Positions 1-13,359 of a stretch of DNA of 64,000 nucleotides are shown here, piece by piece. A program made the position numbers and the translations under genes. This DNA comes from Panonychus citri. Taxonomy: Eukaryota; Arthropoda; Arachnida; Trombidiformes; Tetranychidae. Numbering within the stretch: the stretch's first letter is position 1; every line of letters starts with the position of its first letter. The stretch is from the NCBI RefSeq assembly GCF_014898815.1, contig NW_026515507.1, positions 496,001-560,000 of the forward strand, in the 5' to 3' direction. The notes beneath the pieces are model-generated. The model made no database searches and was not told where the DNA came from. It saw only the letters and a list, made by a program, of their open reading frames with translations.

Positions 1-639
1 AACTATCCTTACACCAGACACAAGTGAAAACATCTCGATTCTGTTCAGATGATCGGTTAATCCATTGGGTTTGCCATGGATTCTGGCGATTAGCACCATT
101 TCCACCTCCATCTTTTGAGCGACTATTATTATGATGCTGATGATTATCACTATTATTTTTGGTAATTCCAATTGATAGTGAAGTGTTTAAGGTTGATGAT
201 GAAGATGAATGAAAATTATTACTATTATTCAACATTTTATTTGATCTGTTACTCCCTGAAGATTTGGAGGTGTTGGTGTGAGTTGTTGAAGAGGAAGATG
301 AGGATGATAAAGGTGATCCTGATCTTTTTGGATTTGGTGAGACAAAAATTGATACACTAACAGTTCCTGGTGATGATGGTGATCGAGGTGCTGGTGATCC
401 AGTTGATTTAATAATTGTTGTTGTTGTTGAGGTTGATTCAGTTTCTGATTCATCTTCAGATTTTTTAATCGTTAAATCCAATGGAATCTCACCTGAGAGA
501 GAGAGAGAGAGAGAAAGATAATTTTAAATAGATTCAATATCAGCTGATTAATCAGCAGAGAAAAGTTCTAATTACACAATTAAAGATAATCAGAGAATTA
601 AAGTGATTTAACAACAATAATCATCGATCCATCACAATT

Positions 640-679
<40 letters not shown>

Positions 680-1233
680 GGGGGAAGATGAATCGATCAT
701 CAAGAAGATGAAGATAATGATGATAATGGGTGGATTCAGAAAAGAAGAAAAAAAATCATAAATAATCTTATCATCTTCATCCATAGATATTGAACCTTAT
801 CATTATTTATTGTTATCATGATGATGGTGAAAAATAACAATAATAATAAATGAATGTAATTTATTTATCTTTTTCAATGATGAAGATGAAGATGATGATG
901 ATCGTCATCATTATTATCCTCATCTTTTACTTTGAATCATAATGATGATGAGGATATTCAAATGTTAGTAAATGGTAATCATTTAATAGATTAACATAGT
1001 TGATGATGATTCAAGGAAATGAATTAAAAGTGATGATGTTGATGAGAAGTGTTCAAAGATAGTAATTTAATTTTATGACCTTATCTTCATCTTCATCTTT
1101 ATCATCATCCAATTCTGTCATCTTACTACTCTTAATGATAGTAGATATATTTTGTTTGATTGATTGAAGTATTAGAGAAAGAATAGTTTGATCAGAATTC
1201 TGAACAAAGAATATTTTTCTTGGCAGAACTCAT

Positions 1234-1274
<41 letters not shown>

Positions 1275-4200
1275 ATAAATGTATATAAATTTATTATTGG
1301 GTCGATATCATCATCTTCATCTTGATGGAGGCGGAGGGAGGATTAGAAGAGGAGGAGGAGAGGAAGATGATGATGATGAAATGAAATAGAAAACGATTGA
1401 TTAGATGATGGAGAAAGTGAAAGTGACAACGAAAAATCATCTTACTTTTCGCCTTCTTTTCCCACTCTATCCCTTCCACTCCGCTTTCCACCCTTCATCT
1501 TAACCCACCGTTGTCACTTGAACATCGACATTGATAAAACTTTTTTCGTTCATTTTACACTTTCGATTTTAGAACTTTTTTTCCTTTCAAATCTTTTTCG
1601 TTACTTTTACCAACGATCGATTTTTTCAAACTTCGAATAAACTTTTCTCTCTCTCTCTCTCTCCCTCCCTGATTGACAATTAGAATTGATTGATTAACCT
1701 TGTTGTTTAGAAATCAATGACAATTAACCAGTTAATTAATCATTAATTTGATCATCTTGATTTCTTTCAATTTTTCAATCATGAATAGAAAATAACTTTT
1801 TTTTTGTTCGAAACTTTTTTAAATTTCTGGTTATTATTATCTTCTCAATAATTATGAATACATAAACAACTCACGATATTGAATAGTTAATTAATAATTG
1901 TTAACATAAATAGTTAATCATTCATTGAGAATGATTGTAGCATTTAATTTCAATTGATTAAGTTAAAGTTAAATTCTTGTAATCATTAACAATCAGCCAA
2001 CAATTTAATTATAAACGTTTCTCACCTTCAATTTGAAAGAAACAAAAAAAAAGTTTCGACTTAAAATTAATTTCTGATCAATAATGATGGTAAATAGCTG
2101 ATATCAATTAAATCAGATTGATGATGATGATCAACAACAACAATCATTTGATAATACTCCTAAGGGTATGCTGATGATGATGATGATGAGTATAATAAAT
2201 ATAGGTAAGACTGATGATGGTAAGAAGAATGAATTTTGAGAATAGAAAAAAAGAAAGAGAAAAAGAAAGAGATGAAAATGATTCTTTCTCACTGTCAAGA
2301 GTTGATGATGATGATGATGATACTTTTGATGATGGGAGAAGGCATAATGAGAGAATTGAGAAAAGAAATGATGATGATGAGAAAGGGAGGTTGTGACTAT
2401 AGTTAAGAAAATGAAATGAGCCTCAATCGGGTTCATTAAGAATGGAGGATGATTAAGATGAGGATGAAAATGAAGATGAAGATGAAAAAAAAAGCCATTG
2501 CCTCTTTCGAGGCAATCGATTGAGATAATTTAAGACAAGCCCTGAGATGGCGTTAAGCATCAATAAATCACCAACATCCTCATCATCATCAAATAGCATC
2601 ATCATAATAATAATCATCATCATCATCACTGATGCTATTAAAGGAGGAAGAAGATGAAAATGATGAGGATGAAAAAGGAAGACAATATATTACGGATCCG
2701 GATCATTTCGGACTCGTTCATTGCTATTACATGAAAAAAATGATGATGATGATGATGATGACGGTGAGATTGTATTTGATTTAGATGATGATGTGACAGT
2801 GAAGGTTGGTGAAAAAAGATGATGAGAGTGAGAGTGAGAGAGAGAGAGTATCCTTTGCCTTCAAAATGACCTTTATCCAGTGTAAAGGATGATGATGACG
2901 AGAAGTGGGTGGTTGGGTGGGAGAGAGAGAGAGAGAGAGAGAGACCAATGATAATCTATTAGAATAATGATGAAATATGTTTGTTGAGATGATGATGATG
3001 ATGATTATTATTATTATTATTCTACTTTCTTTTATACACCAACAGATATATTTTCATATCAAGTTGATATATATCATCATCATCATCATAATCATCCTCA
3101 TCATTTTTGTTTCTCTTTCTTTTCCTCTTTCTTTGTGAAAACTCATTTTTATCGTTGAAACAGCCAAACAATAAATGACACATAAGCAGTAACATATAAA
3201 AAGCCCATAGGAATCATTATAACCGTAAAAATTGCAAACAAAGTAAGAGAAAAAGAAAGAGTGAAAGATGATGATGATGATGATGATGAAAAGAAAGAGA
3301 AAAAGAAAGAGAGACAAATGTGAGTGTTTGAAGGGAACACATCAAAATGATGATGATGATAATCGTAGAAGATAGAAAGATGAAGAAGGATGGATTGGAT
3401 CAAAATGGTGTCATGTGTGACATGAAAGTGAAAGATGAAAAGGAAAAGTTAGATGGAAGAAAAAAAGAAGATGATGAAAATGATGATGATGATAACATGA
3501 TTTGATTGAAGTTTCTTCTTTCTTTCTTCTCTTTCTTTTCTGTCAGCTTGGCAGGAAACTTTCATCCTCATCATCATCATAAAACCTTCAGATACAACGT
3601 TACTTTTACTTCTTGTTTACAGTTTTGTCATTATTCCTGCTGATTCTTGGTTACATTATCTTCATCGTCATTACCTCTTCTCCTCTCTCTCTCTCTCTCT
3701 CTCTCTCACTTTAATTTTTCTTCCATATTTGATCTTCCTATTTTTTTATCTTCCTCATCATCTCATTTAAATTAAATGGTTATTAGTAGTTATTAGTAAA
3801 TATGAAAGGTCAGAAAAATTGATATCCAATCATCATCGTTGTTGCCAAAATCACTGTCAACATATTTCCATCATCATCTCACCTTTTCTCTATCATCTTC
3901 TGTGTGTTCATCATCATCATCATCATCATCGTTGCTGATGAAATTTGATTTGATTTGATTTGATTTGATGTTTGCAATCAACATCATTTTGTATACATTT
4001 TTGTTTCTCTTCACCTTTTGTTGATGTTTCAAAAATCTGACAACAATAATCAACAAACACTCACACATTTTTACACCTTGATTGAGAAAAATAAACAACA
4101 TGATTAACTTAATCAGTGTATCATCATAATCATCAAACTGTTAACTTTTTGATTGTTTGTTTGCAAATTAAATCAGTTTGAAATAAGATTATGATTGATC

Positions 4201-7200
4201 AGATGATAATCAGGTAACACAATCTAATATTATCAAATTGACACTTTTTGATTGTCTTCACGTTTACAACAATTTAAAATGTTAATTGTTCACTTTTTAT
4301 ATAAGTTGATTTACACCCGAACTATTACAATTAATTGTAATTATTTTAACCAAATTTAAGACCACCAGGAAATGCAAAGGCAATTATACCTTTTTTGATT
4401 AGTGAACAATTAAATTAACAGTCATTATAATTAATAAAAAATTAAGCAAATTTTTGTTTTCTTACAAAATTTATCAAAACAAAACTTTTCCTGCAATTAA
4501 TTTATTGATTTTAATTGTTTCCCAACTTAGATTTGTATGTATGTATATTTTAATACCAGTGTGTGAGTATCATCATTATTTTTTGATTGTTGTTGTTATT
4601 TAGCTGATTGTAATCATGACTTTTAACTGCAACAACAAACAAATAAACAATAAATCAAATTAAAGATTAATTAATCTTTTAAAACAAAACAAAAATTAAA
4701 GGTAAAGTTAACAAGAAATGTTGAAAAAAAATGATTATAAAAGTCACGGATTGATTGAAATGCAATTTTAATCATGCAAAGAAATTAAATTTAATCGTAA
4801 TCATAATAGTTAAATGAAAGGTAACATGATTTACTGTTGATTATGATTACCTATGAATAAACATGAAATCATAATAATATTGCAATGGGTTGTCATTGAT
4901 TTACAAACACAGAGAGAGAGAGAGAGAGAGAGAGATGATGATGATGATGAAGTTAATGATGAGGATGAAGATGATGATCTGGTAATGATTATGATTAGCA
5001 AATTATTTGCATCAAGAAAATAATAAAATAAAGGTATTCAAAGGTGAGTAGAGAGAGAGAGAGAGAGAGAAAATTTTTTGTTCTTTCTTCTATTCATCAT
5101 TATTTCAATTCTCATGTAGATATTAGTAATCGCTTGTTGATTGTTGGTTGTTGTTGACTGGATATTCAGGTGTTGGGTGTTGATGTTGATGTTGATGTTG
5201 TTGTGTGGCTTCTGGCTCTTAGTGTAACAAACTTGAATCTCCTTCAATGTCCTGGGAATGTCAAAAATAATCAATCAATCATTGGTTTCGGATCATTTAA
5301 CTCTCGCCGAGTCACATCTCTCTCCCTCTCATCTTTATCTTCATCTCTTCTTTTCTTCATTGAGAGTTCCTATTAAAAGCAAGGTTAAGAGATGAAAAAG
5401 ATGATAAAGATGATGATGATGATGAGTGAAACTGAAATATTTGCCCACCTTCCCCAATCTCAATGCTAAATATACACTCGCATTAACATCTCGCTTGTAA
5501 CAATTGACAAACAATAGTTAATATCTAAATATTATCAGTCTATTTGAGTTTACCATTCAGATGAATGCCAATGAGAATCAGTATTATTTCAAGGCATTTG
5601 TCACTTGCAAGGTTGCAGAAACACCCATAATCATCATCATTATCATCATTCCTCTTCCTCCTTTCCACCCCACACCTCTCACACTGTTACCCTTCTTTTC
5701 ATCATCTTCTTCTTACTGATTATCATCATCTTAACCACCTCAACCCCCAATAGCTTTTACCTCTCTCACTCTCTATGTAACCATCCATGTCCAATGTGGA
5801 AATGAAAAAATAGAGAGAGACAGAGAGAAAGAGAGAGAGAGAGAAAAAGAGAGGGAGAGAACGAGTGAGAGAGGGAAAAAAGAAAGTCAAACAAAAGAGA
5901 AAATGGTCATTTCTCATCTTCTCTTTCTTTTTCTCTTTCTCGTCATCTTCTTCCCCAACGTTAGGTAAATGGTGAATGGACAGATCGTCATAAATCATGA
6001 TTAGGCTATAAGGTGACTTTGAATGGAAGAGGATTTAACTAATATTCAAGGCAATAAGCTAAAAAGCCATAATATATATAACAGAAATTGTAGCAAGATG
6101 ATGAGGATGAGGATGATGGAAAGAAATATCAGAAGGATGAAAAGAAAGAGAAAAAGAAAGACAGAGAGAGAGAGAGAGAGAGTCTCCTTTTTCATCTAAT
6201 ATCAATCAATCGCTTTTTCTGTCTTCTCTTTTAACTTTGATTCTTTTCAGGTTAACTATTATACCTTTTCCTTGATAATGATTAACATTATTACTTCTGA
6301 TGATGATTATTTATTATTGTTACTCTCTATTAATACAATAACAATCAATGAAAATCCCTGACAAACATTATCAACAACAGGATGATGTTAATCATCATCA
6401 TGACAAAATCAATTATTATTATCAAATGAGATTGTAAAGTTAACCCGTTTGTTAACATATAATTTTCAATGTTAATCTCAATTATAAAGACTCTCAGGGA
6501 AATTAATTGTTTGCATTTGCTAATTAATGATTGCTAATTAATTAACTGCTGTCGTTAGCCTTAAGGCTTGATTATTTTATGTCATGTGGGTTTTTCAACA
6601 TGATCAAATAATGATTTCCGTTCAATCATCATCATCATCAAACTATTAATACCTGAGACTTAATCATAATGATTAACCAATGGAGATGATTTTTTGATTT
6701 TTGATTATGATTGAAACCATATTTGGGATTTGACAACATTCAAGATCGTTGTGTGTGTGTGTGTGTGATGTGATTAAATGATAATCATTAATAATCAAAG
6801 ATGCAAAAAGTTATTAAGCCATTTAATCATCTTTATGATGATTATCAAGTTATTAAAGGAAAGAAAAACTTGATTGAATCTATTTAATTAATCAGTTGAT
6901 TGTAGCACAAACAAATTGAATTGATTTGGTATAACCACACACGCAGTTGTATAGTTATAATGTATTAATTATGATTAATAAACTATTGAGATCAGGTAGT
7001 AAATTGGTAATAAAAAAAAAGTAGAAAGAGAGTGAGAGAGAGAGAGAAACTAAATTAAATGCTAATCATTAACAACAATCAATGAACTCACAATTTCCTT
7101 AAACATAATAATATTAAAATGCAGGTTATAAATTGCGATCAACTTTCATGTAAATCAATCTTGATCTAATAATTATATGAAAGTAATCAATGAATCAGAT

Positions 7201-7486
7201 TAGCCAATAAGATGAAGATTGAATAATTAAAATCAATCTCAATCATATTATTGATTATCAAGTGAATCAAAAATCAACATAATCAAAGAAAACAAGGTTA
7301 CAGCAATTGAACAACAAATAACAACAACAATCAACATTAACATGGATCAAAAGGTAAGAATGAGAGAGAGAGAAAAGAAAAAAACAAAGGATGAAAACTG
7401 GAAATGGAAGATGATGAGGATGAGAAAAAGGGAAACAGGTAAATGATTGATTGTTTTAGAAAATTTTGTAGTGATTAGTAAATTGT

Positions 7487-7536
<50 letters not shown>

Positions 7537-10017
7537 TTAAATTAATAGCATTTTACACAGAATCAATTCACTGGTTTTTAACACACTGATGATGAAGAAT
7601 CACAAGAAGATGAGGATAGACTGACAAAGATGATGATGAGGATGAGGATGAGGATGGAGAAGGGTTTGTATATATTATGTTTCTGATTGATGAAAAAAAA
7701 GTTATACTGATAATTGGGTTGTTGTTGTTTCTCTTACAATTATTGTCAGGTAAATGAGAGTTGATCTCAGGTAAACAGATCCTCTATAATTAAGGCCATA
7801 CCTGTAATAAACAACAACAAGAAAAACATACTCTCTCTTTCAGTCATCATCAACAATAACATCATCATCATGTAAAAGAAAATTTTTTAAAACAAAAATT
7901 AATCAACATGATAAATGATGTTGATGGGGAAAAGTGAGTAAGTGAGTAAGAGTGAGAGAGAGAGAGAAAGAAGTTACCTGGATAAAGGTAATAATAATCT
8001 TCTTCTGATAATGATAATAGTAATCGCGCCAATGCGATTCTTGTAACTTTACCTTCAGCATCTTCATCATTTTTTCATCTTCCAAAACTCTGACAAAGAT
8101 GATAATAGTAACCAGCGTCTTCGTCTCAAGGTAAGCGTGGGTAAAGAGCTTGGACTTTGCAATGGACTCAACCTCAACTGTCTCATTCCTTATATCTACA
8201 GGGCTTTTCAAAGGTAATTTATTTCATCATCCTCATCATCCTCATCTTCATCTTTGATTATATTTTTTTATAATGCATTTCAATGCATATAAATCATTTT
8301 TTATTATGTTGCCAATATAACAACGGTCAGATATTAAGATTATTTCTGATCAACTTTTATTAATAGTGAGGAAAAAAAGTGATTAGTAAATTGTTTGAGC
8401 AATGATTAATTACTATTGATAATTATCAGTAATTATTTGAATGTAATTCAAATTATAAGATGATTTAAATTATCGCTTTTGGTAAATTTATTAGTAATTT
8501 TGTTTGTTGTTGTCACGTTTAATTGGATTTAAATGTTAATTCATCAAGAATTTAATTTTTTTTTCTCTCTCTCATTTGATTGTTTGGTCGATTCTTATTC
8601 TAAGAGTTATGATAATCTTCATCAATACCTTGCTCATCATATTTCCGATGAGATGTCAAGTAAATATCAATGAGTTTTCATATTACCTTTAAATTGAATT
8701 CATTGAATCAAATGTTCAGTGGATTCAGTGTATTGAAACTTGTCCTACCAGAATAATTTCAATACTAGATTTTTTTCTGGTTTGTATGTTTTCATCATCA
8801 TCATCATCATGGTTATCTTCATCTTCATCTTCATCCTCATCTTTCAATTTCTAATTCAATTATTCGGATGATGATAAATTCAAAATGTATGTAACTGTTT
8901 GTTGTTGTTGTTATATTGGTGTTGATTGAACTGGATCAAGATATTTATCACAAGTTTCTGTTGATTTTTCACCAATAACAATTTAAATTGTGGTTAAATT
9001 GTTACCTTTAATCACTATCATCATTTGTTGAAAACTATCCTCCTGTTGTTGACAATCACTGTTTAAATTGTTGCATTCAACTTAACGAATCTTCAATTGC
9101 AACTAATCATAATCCATTAGGTTAACTGTCAATGTTGGTAATTAATTATTAAGACAAAAAGTTGATTGTTGCAGTTAATTTGTTTGGTAGAAATGTTTTT
9201 AGATTTCCCTCCAAAAAAAACAAAATAAAACAAAATAAGTTGACCGAGTTAATTGTTACCAATTAAATGTAAATATCACACTAATCATACACTTCGTGAA
9301 AGTTTCATCCCAATCTATTGATCATCATGATTAAGATTATCTTTGGATGATATAAATAGTCAGAGGAAGATGAACAACAAAAAGGTAACAATCAACGCCT
9401 CAGGGCAAGTTGACTTTCTTTGCTTAGTTTGTTTTTTTAACTTGATTGTAAGTTAATTCAAAAGTAATCAACTAAATGATTATAATATTAGTCTTGTAAT
9501 TGTGTTAATCCGTTACTTTGTTTTGATACACAATTGATTTAGTTAATTGGTCCTAAAACTAAATATTGAGAGTTGATTAACTGTGAGAAAATCAAATTGA
9601 AAATCTGATTAATTCATTTGATTGTTGTTGTTAAGTAAATCAAGTTATCGTCATTAAATTAACATTTTAATCAGTTAAGAATGAGATAATTGTTTACCTA
9701 ATACGGTTAATTGTTGTCAAGTAATTAAAGAAACAATTTAAGGTAAGGTTAGTTGATGGTAAATGATTAGTTGATTGTGATAACCTAGAAAATTTGATTC
9801 GACCATGAAAATTGATAACATCATCAAAATAAATCATTTTTAATCACATTTACCTTTTTTCTTAATTATTATCATTATTATTGTTAAATCAGTTTCGTTA
9901 TTTTCACTTTAAATTAAATGGAAAAGTAAACTTGTTTAATTGTAACAATTAAGAAGGTAAAATAAAATTAAACTTACTTTCTGATCGTTTAGGTCGATCC
10001 TGTTTCTTTCTTGGCAT
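1..10017 (-). CDS. tsh: Teashirt/tiptop-like zinc-finger transcription factor, 5' part (runs off the window)
   Basis: Two coding exons are visible. Exon 1 (10017..9978) follows an acceptor (attaccag|GATG) and reads MPRKKQDRPKRSE before a GTAAGT donor. This resembles the MPRRKQ-type N-terminus of TSHZ and other NuRD-recruiting zinc-finger proteins. Exon 2 (492..1) starts after a CT-rich acceptor. The split codon A|GT joins cleanly, and the frame stays open for 164 codons to the window edge. Exon 2 contains PLDLT, a CtBP-binding-type motif known in Teashirt proteins, then a long Ser/Thr/Asn-rich low-complexity stretch, then NPWQTQWINRSSEQ and the start of a zinc finger (DVFTCVWCKDS). The finger histidines lie outside the window. 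Teashirt proteins are nuclear repressors that pattern trunk and appendages. A 5' UTR exon probably ends at the GTAAG donor near 10793. The intron is 9.5 kb, very long for this region. The family call rests on short motifs; another MPRRKQ/MSRRKQ zinc-finger protein is the main alternative. Confidence 0.65.
645..676. repeat. (GA)n microsatellite
   Basis: Uninterrupted GA dinucleotides within the teashirt intron. Confidence 0.95.
1237..1271. repeat. (CT)n microsatellite
   Basis: Uninterrupted CT dinucleotides within the teashirt intron. Confidence 0.95.
7489..7534. repeat. (GA)n microsatellite, longest GA tract of the intron
   Basis: About 46 bp of pure GA dinucleotide. Such polypurine tracts are GAGA-factor-type sites and H-DNA candidates in arthropods; no function is shown by the sequence alone. 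Confidence 0.95.
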
Positions 10018-10877
10018 CCTGGTAATTAATAACAATATAATTAATTGTTGTAATCAAAAACAACAAAACTGTTAATCAATAAATTAGAACTTTTTTTTTG
10101 TTAATTTTGATTCTTTAGGTAAAATTAATATTCATATAAATTGAAAGCAAAAATTTGGTGAACAAGTAACAATGTTGTTAAGGTTGACAATTTGTTGTCG
10201 TTACAATTAAATATCAAAGTGTTGTTGTTGTTGTTGTAATAATTGTTAACTGTTGTTATTATTGTTGTTGTTGCTTGATATTTTGATGTTGCTGTTGGAG
10301 TTTAAGTTGGAGTTGATAATATAACAATCTTTGTGATTAAGGTAAATGTTGACGTTGTTGATGTTGATGTTTATGATGAAGGTGAAGGTGATGAGGATGG
10401 AGATGAAGATGATGATGATGGTGATGATGGTGAGCAAAAATTGTAATTGTTACTGATGTAAACACTTAGATTTCCTTTCTTGGTTTTTTTCTTCTCTTTC
10501 TTTCCCATTCTAGCTCTTCTTGCGATTGAGCTGGAAATTGCATTCGAGTTGTCAGTCACCTTATCATCATCAGTGAGTCTGTTTGATGAGTTTCTCTTCC
10601 TCCTCTCATCATCATCTTCTGACTACCAACGCCATCTTGAGGATTCTTCAAATCTTCCATTCGTTTTCATCTTCTTTTATCGTCATCTTTGCTTTTATAT
10701 TGGGTTTTTGGTCCATCGCTTTGGCTTTTCATTGACAACATTTAATTGTTGGTCAATATTTGCATCATTTGGATATTGATAATTAACTTACCCGTTTGTT
10801 TGTTGCCAATTGAAAGACTTGTGGGCTCGTTTTGTTTGTTATTGTTGTTGAGATGTTAAGGTTAAGTTTTGTTTTGT
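10018..10877. other. Non-coding stretch between the teashirt coding exon and FN3K
   Basis: This holds the presumed teashirt 5' intron and 5' UTR donor (a minus-strand GTAAGT reading away from about 10793), GTT/GAT-type repeats at 10200-10430 and the FN3K 3' flank. Short charged open frames on the minus strand between 10440 and 10790 are interrupted by stops in every frame. No gene is called. Confidence 0.55.
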
Positions 10878-11834
10878 TTAGTATTTGGCTAATTTTCTCA
10901 TTAATTGTAAACTTTGATCAACATATTCACCACCAAAATGGTTCCAATGGTTAAGATAGTGAAACAATTGATACAATTCTTGTCTCTCATCAAATCCTGG
11001 GCCTTTTTTGAGTAAATTAAAGTATGAGGAGTAAAATTGTTGACGAAAACCACCAAACATACAGGAAATTGACAAATCAAACTCGTGATGACCATAAAAA
11101 GAAGCCGGATCAAAGATGATCGGCTCATCTTCAGTTTCACCGGCATTACCACCCCAAAGGTCTCCATGTAAAAGAGAGGGTTTAATTGTAATATCCTTTT
11201 CTTTCAAGGGTTTAAAAAATTTGGGTATAATTAGTTGAAGTTTAGACCAGATTTCACCAATCTCCCTGTGGCCATGATCTGATTGAATCATTCGGATTTG
11301 AGTATCTAAACGATTACGAGCAAAAAATAAAAGCCAATCATCAGACCATTCATTGTCCAAAGGTATTTTACCACAACACGTAGCCATATCAAAGCCAAAT
11401 TGATTGATATAAGGTCTTGCTGCCTCTTTCCCGATCCAATTTTCTAACCTTTTCTCCTCCAATTCGAGATTAAAATTATCTAAATGAAGCTTTGCCAATT
11501 TATCTCCACATTGAGCCTGATACTTGTTCAATCCTTTCAAATCCTCAATATACTCCATTACAAGAACTGCACCTTGTTCCTTGTGAGTAAAATCCATGGT
11601 GAATTTTGGTTTAGGTACTCGAATAGCTTGAGTGGCCGCAATTGATTCCAATGAGAAAAACTCTCCCTGAAACATGAAACCAGAATCCGAAGCGGTGTTA
11701 CTTTTAATATAGATTTTATTTCCATCATCAATCTCATAAACAGCACCAAGGTTGACACAACCACCCAAACCAGAGGTTAATTTACAGAATATTCTGGTGT
11801 CCAGTCTATCCTTAATCTCATCTTCAATATTCAT
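10878..11834 (-). CDS. FN3K: Fructosamine-3-kinase / ketosamine-3-kinase
   Basis: Intronless coding sequence of 318 codons, typical for the family (about 300 residues). The enzyme phosphorylates the third carbon of fructosamine or ribulosamine adducts on glycated proteins, making them unstable and so deglycating them in the cytosol. Visible hallmarks are the kinase-like catalytic loop LLHGDLWGGN (about residue 219) and the DPASFYGHHEFDLSI metal-binding segment downstream. The N-lobe contains GLGGCVN and IYIKSN, which carries the likely ATP-binding lysine, and VMEYIE in the hinge. The start is the ATG at 11834: an acceptor (ggttacag|GATG) lies immediately upstream, so the in-frame ATG further 5' is intronic. 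A 5' UTR exon with a GTAAGT donor is visible at about 11953. The gene is divergent from the SIKE-like gene at 12571. Confidence 0.93.
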   Translation of the reverse strand: MNIEDEIKDRLDTRIFCKLTSGLGGCVNLGAVYEIDDGNKIYIKSNTASDSGFMFQGEFFSLESIAATQAIRVPKPKFTMDFTHKEQGAVLVMEYIEDLKGLNKYQAQCGDKLAKLHLDNFNLELEEKRLENWIGKEAARPYINQFGFDMATCCGKIPLDNEWSDDWLLFFARNRLDTQIRMIQSDHGHREIGEIWSKLQLIIPKFFKPLKEKDITIKPSLLHGDLWGGNAGETEDEPIIFDPASFYGHHEFDLSISCMFGGFRQQFYSSYFNLLKKGPGFDERQELYQLFHYLNHWNHFGGEYVDQSLQLMRKLAKY

Positions 11835-12570
11835 CCTGTAACCAAATAACAATCAATAAAAGAGAGAGAGAGAAAAGATAAATAAAACCAAGAAATAAAC
11901 ACAATCACATGGGAGATGAAAATGAAAAAAACATAAATCAAATGACTTACATTAGATGTCAGTGTTTAAATGTTTCACCAGATTGTTGAACGACTAGTAA
12001 AAGGTAAGAAATCAATAAATTGTGACAATTAAGTGAAAAGAAAAACCAAAATTAAACCGAATTAAAAATGAGCAAAAGAAAAACAAATCTCATCAAAAAA
12101 GAAAATCTGGTTTTCGTTTCCATGGTGATGTAAACAAACAGGAACAGAATTTATTTTCTCCATTTACTTTTTTTTCCTTGACACTTTGTTTTCTTTTCTT
12201 TACAATTTCAATTGTTTAGTTGTTCTTTCTAATGATTTATAATTAATGTGATGTTAATCATTGTGAGTTTCAATTGATTCCAAATTGAAACAATTTACTA
12301 ATCATGAATTGAAAGGAAATTGCCACGGATACAATTCTTGGATTAACCTTTTTTTTGGTGATCTCTCTTCAAACTGGTTCTCCATCTTGGATTTTTTTTC
12401 TTCTTCTCTTTTTCTTATCTTATGAGTAACCTTATCAAAGTGACCAATTGACCTATTGTCCATTTAGATTGTCAGCTACTTGTACATCTCAAGTGTCTAA
12501 TTACTTCTCCAATTAACCTGTGGTATAGAAAATATCAAAACAGATTCTTTGGATCAAGAGGAGTAACAAT
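11835..12570. promoter_or_regulatory. Bidirectional intergenic region between FN3K and the SIKE/FGFR1OP2 gene
   Basis: The ~0.7 kb between two divergent start codons contains the FN3K 5' UTR intron and first exon (donor near 11952). It must hold the start sites of both genes. No TATA box or other core element was identified with certainty. Confidence 0.45.
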
Positions 12571-13359
12571 ATGAATGGTAAATCTAAATTATCATTTTTC
12601 TCTTTAATTGTATTCACTCTAATTGTTTAATCTTTTTTGTTTCTATATTAGATTCGTCATCAAATGGTAATGATTCCTCGGAAATTGACAAGATTGTCCA
12701 AGATGCTAAGGAGCTTTATGAACGGTTAATTGTTGATGAAGAAACAGCCAATGAGTTGCTATGTAAAGCCAATTTTATCAACAACTCGGCGGTCACAATG
12801 TTAGAGGTAATCAATTGGATCGATTAATTTTGATGATGATGATTAATTGATGATATTAACACTGATTGTTTTTGTCTATTCTCTTGATTTATAGTACCAA
12901 GATATTATCGAGAAATTAGAGCAAGACAATAATGATGATACAACTCAAGTTTCATCTATTGTTACCGAAAGTCAACAATTAAATCGTCTAAGGAATGAAA
13001 ATGCTCAATTAAAAGTAGCTCTTGAAGATCATCAATTTGCTTTGGAATTGATTATGAGTAAATATCGACAGCAAGTGTGTAAATTTTTAAATTACCATAG
13101 TAATCAAAAGATACCCACAGTTAAATCAAGTTGTGATTCGTCTACGGTGTTAAATTTATCGTCACAAATTAAGGAGATGGCACAATTAATGATGGATTCC
13201 ATTGAGAATGATGAAAACAATCAAATGGCTCGTGATAAAATCATCTCACAATTAACCATTGAGAATGAAACTCTAAGGGAGTTGGTTAAAATTGCTCTTG
13301 AATTTCAATCAATCAAGAAGGAGGATGTTCCAAGTGATATATTAGTGAATATCCGATAA
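12571..13359 (+). CDS. SIKE/FGFR1OP2 family coiled-coil protein
   Basis: Three coding exons: 12571-12577 (only ATGAATG), 12652-12806 and 12895-13359, all with GT-AG introns of 74 and 88 bp. The joined product is about 208 residues, close to FGFR1OP2 and SIKE1 (about 207-215). The diagnostic block is ALEDHQFALELIMSKYRQQV, nearly matching the vertebrate SLEEHQSALELIMSKYREQM segment. The N-terminus (IVQDAKELYERL) and the C-terminal coiled coil (LTIENETLRELVKIALE) also align. Family members are cytoplasmic subunits of the STRIPAK phosphatase-kinase complex, and SIKE restrains IKK-epsilon/TBK1. The sequence cannot tell which vertebrate paralogue it represents; arthropods usually have one. The 7-nt first coding exon is unusual but the splice is clean. 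Confidence 0.88.

Larger units (their letters stand above)
493..9977. other. Long teashirt intron rich in purine/pyrimidine microsatellites
   Basis: No convincing gene is visible on either strand. The sequence is AT-rich with many GA/CT dinucleotide tracts, GAT/ATC trinucleotide tracts, a TTTGA pentanucleotide run near 3945-3970 and a GT tract near 6751-6767. Nearly all open frames here translate these repeats. One more complex open stretch lies at about 7980-8211 on the minus strand and is listed among the findings. Confidence 0.7.

Noticed and set aside
2131..5998. Several 60-100 codon frames in the first 6 kb
   Set aside because: Translations of GA/CT and GAT/ATC repeats (Ser/Leu/His/Asp homopolymers).
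10240..10790. Charged coding-like segments on the minus strand between teashirt and FN3K
   Set aside because: Each frame is interrupted within 30-60 codons, no consistent splice chain could be built, and part is plain repeat.
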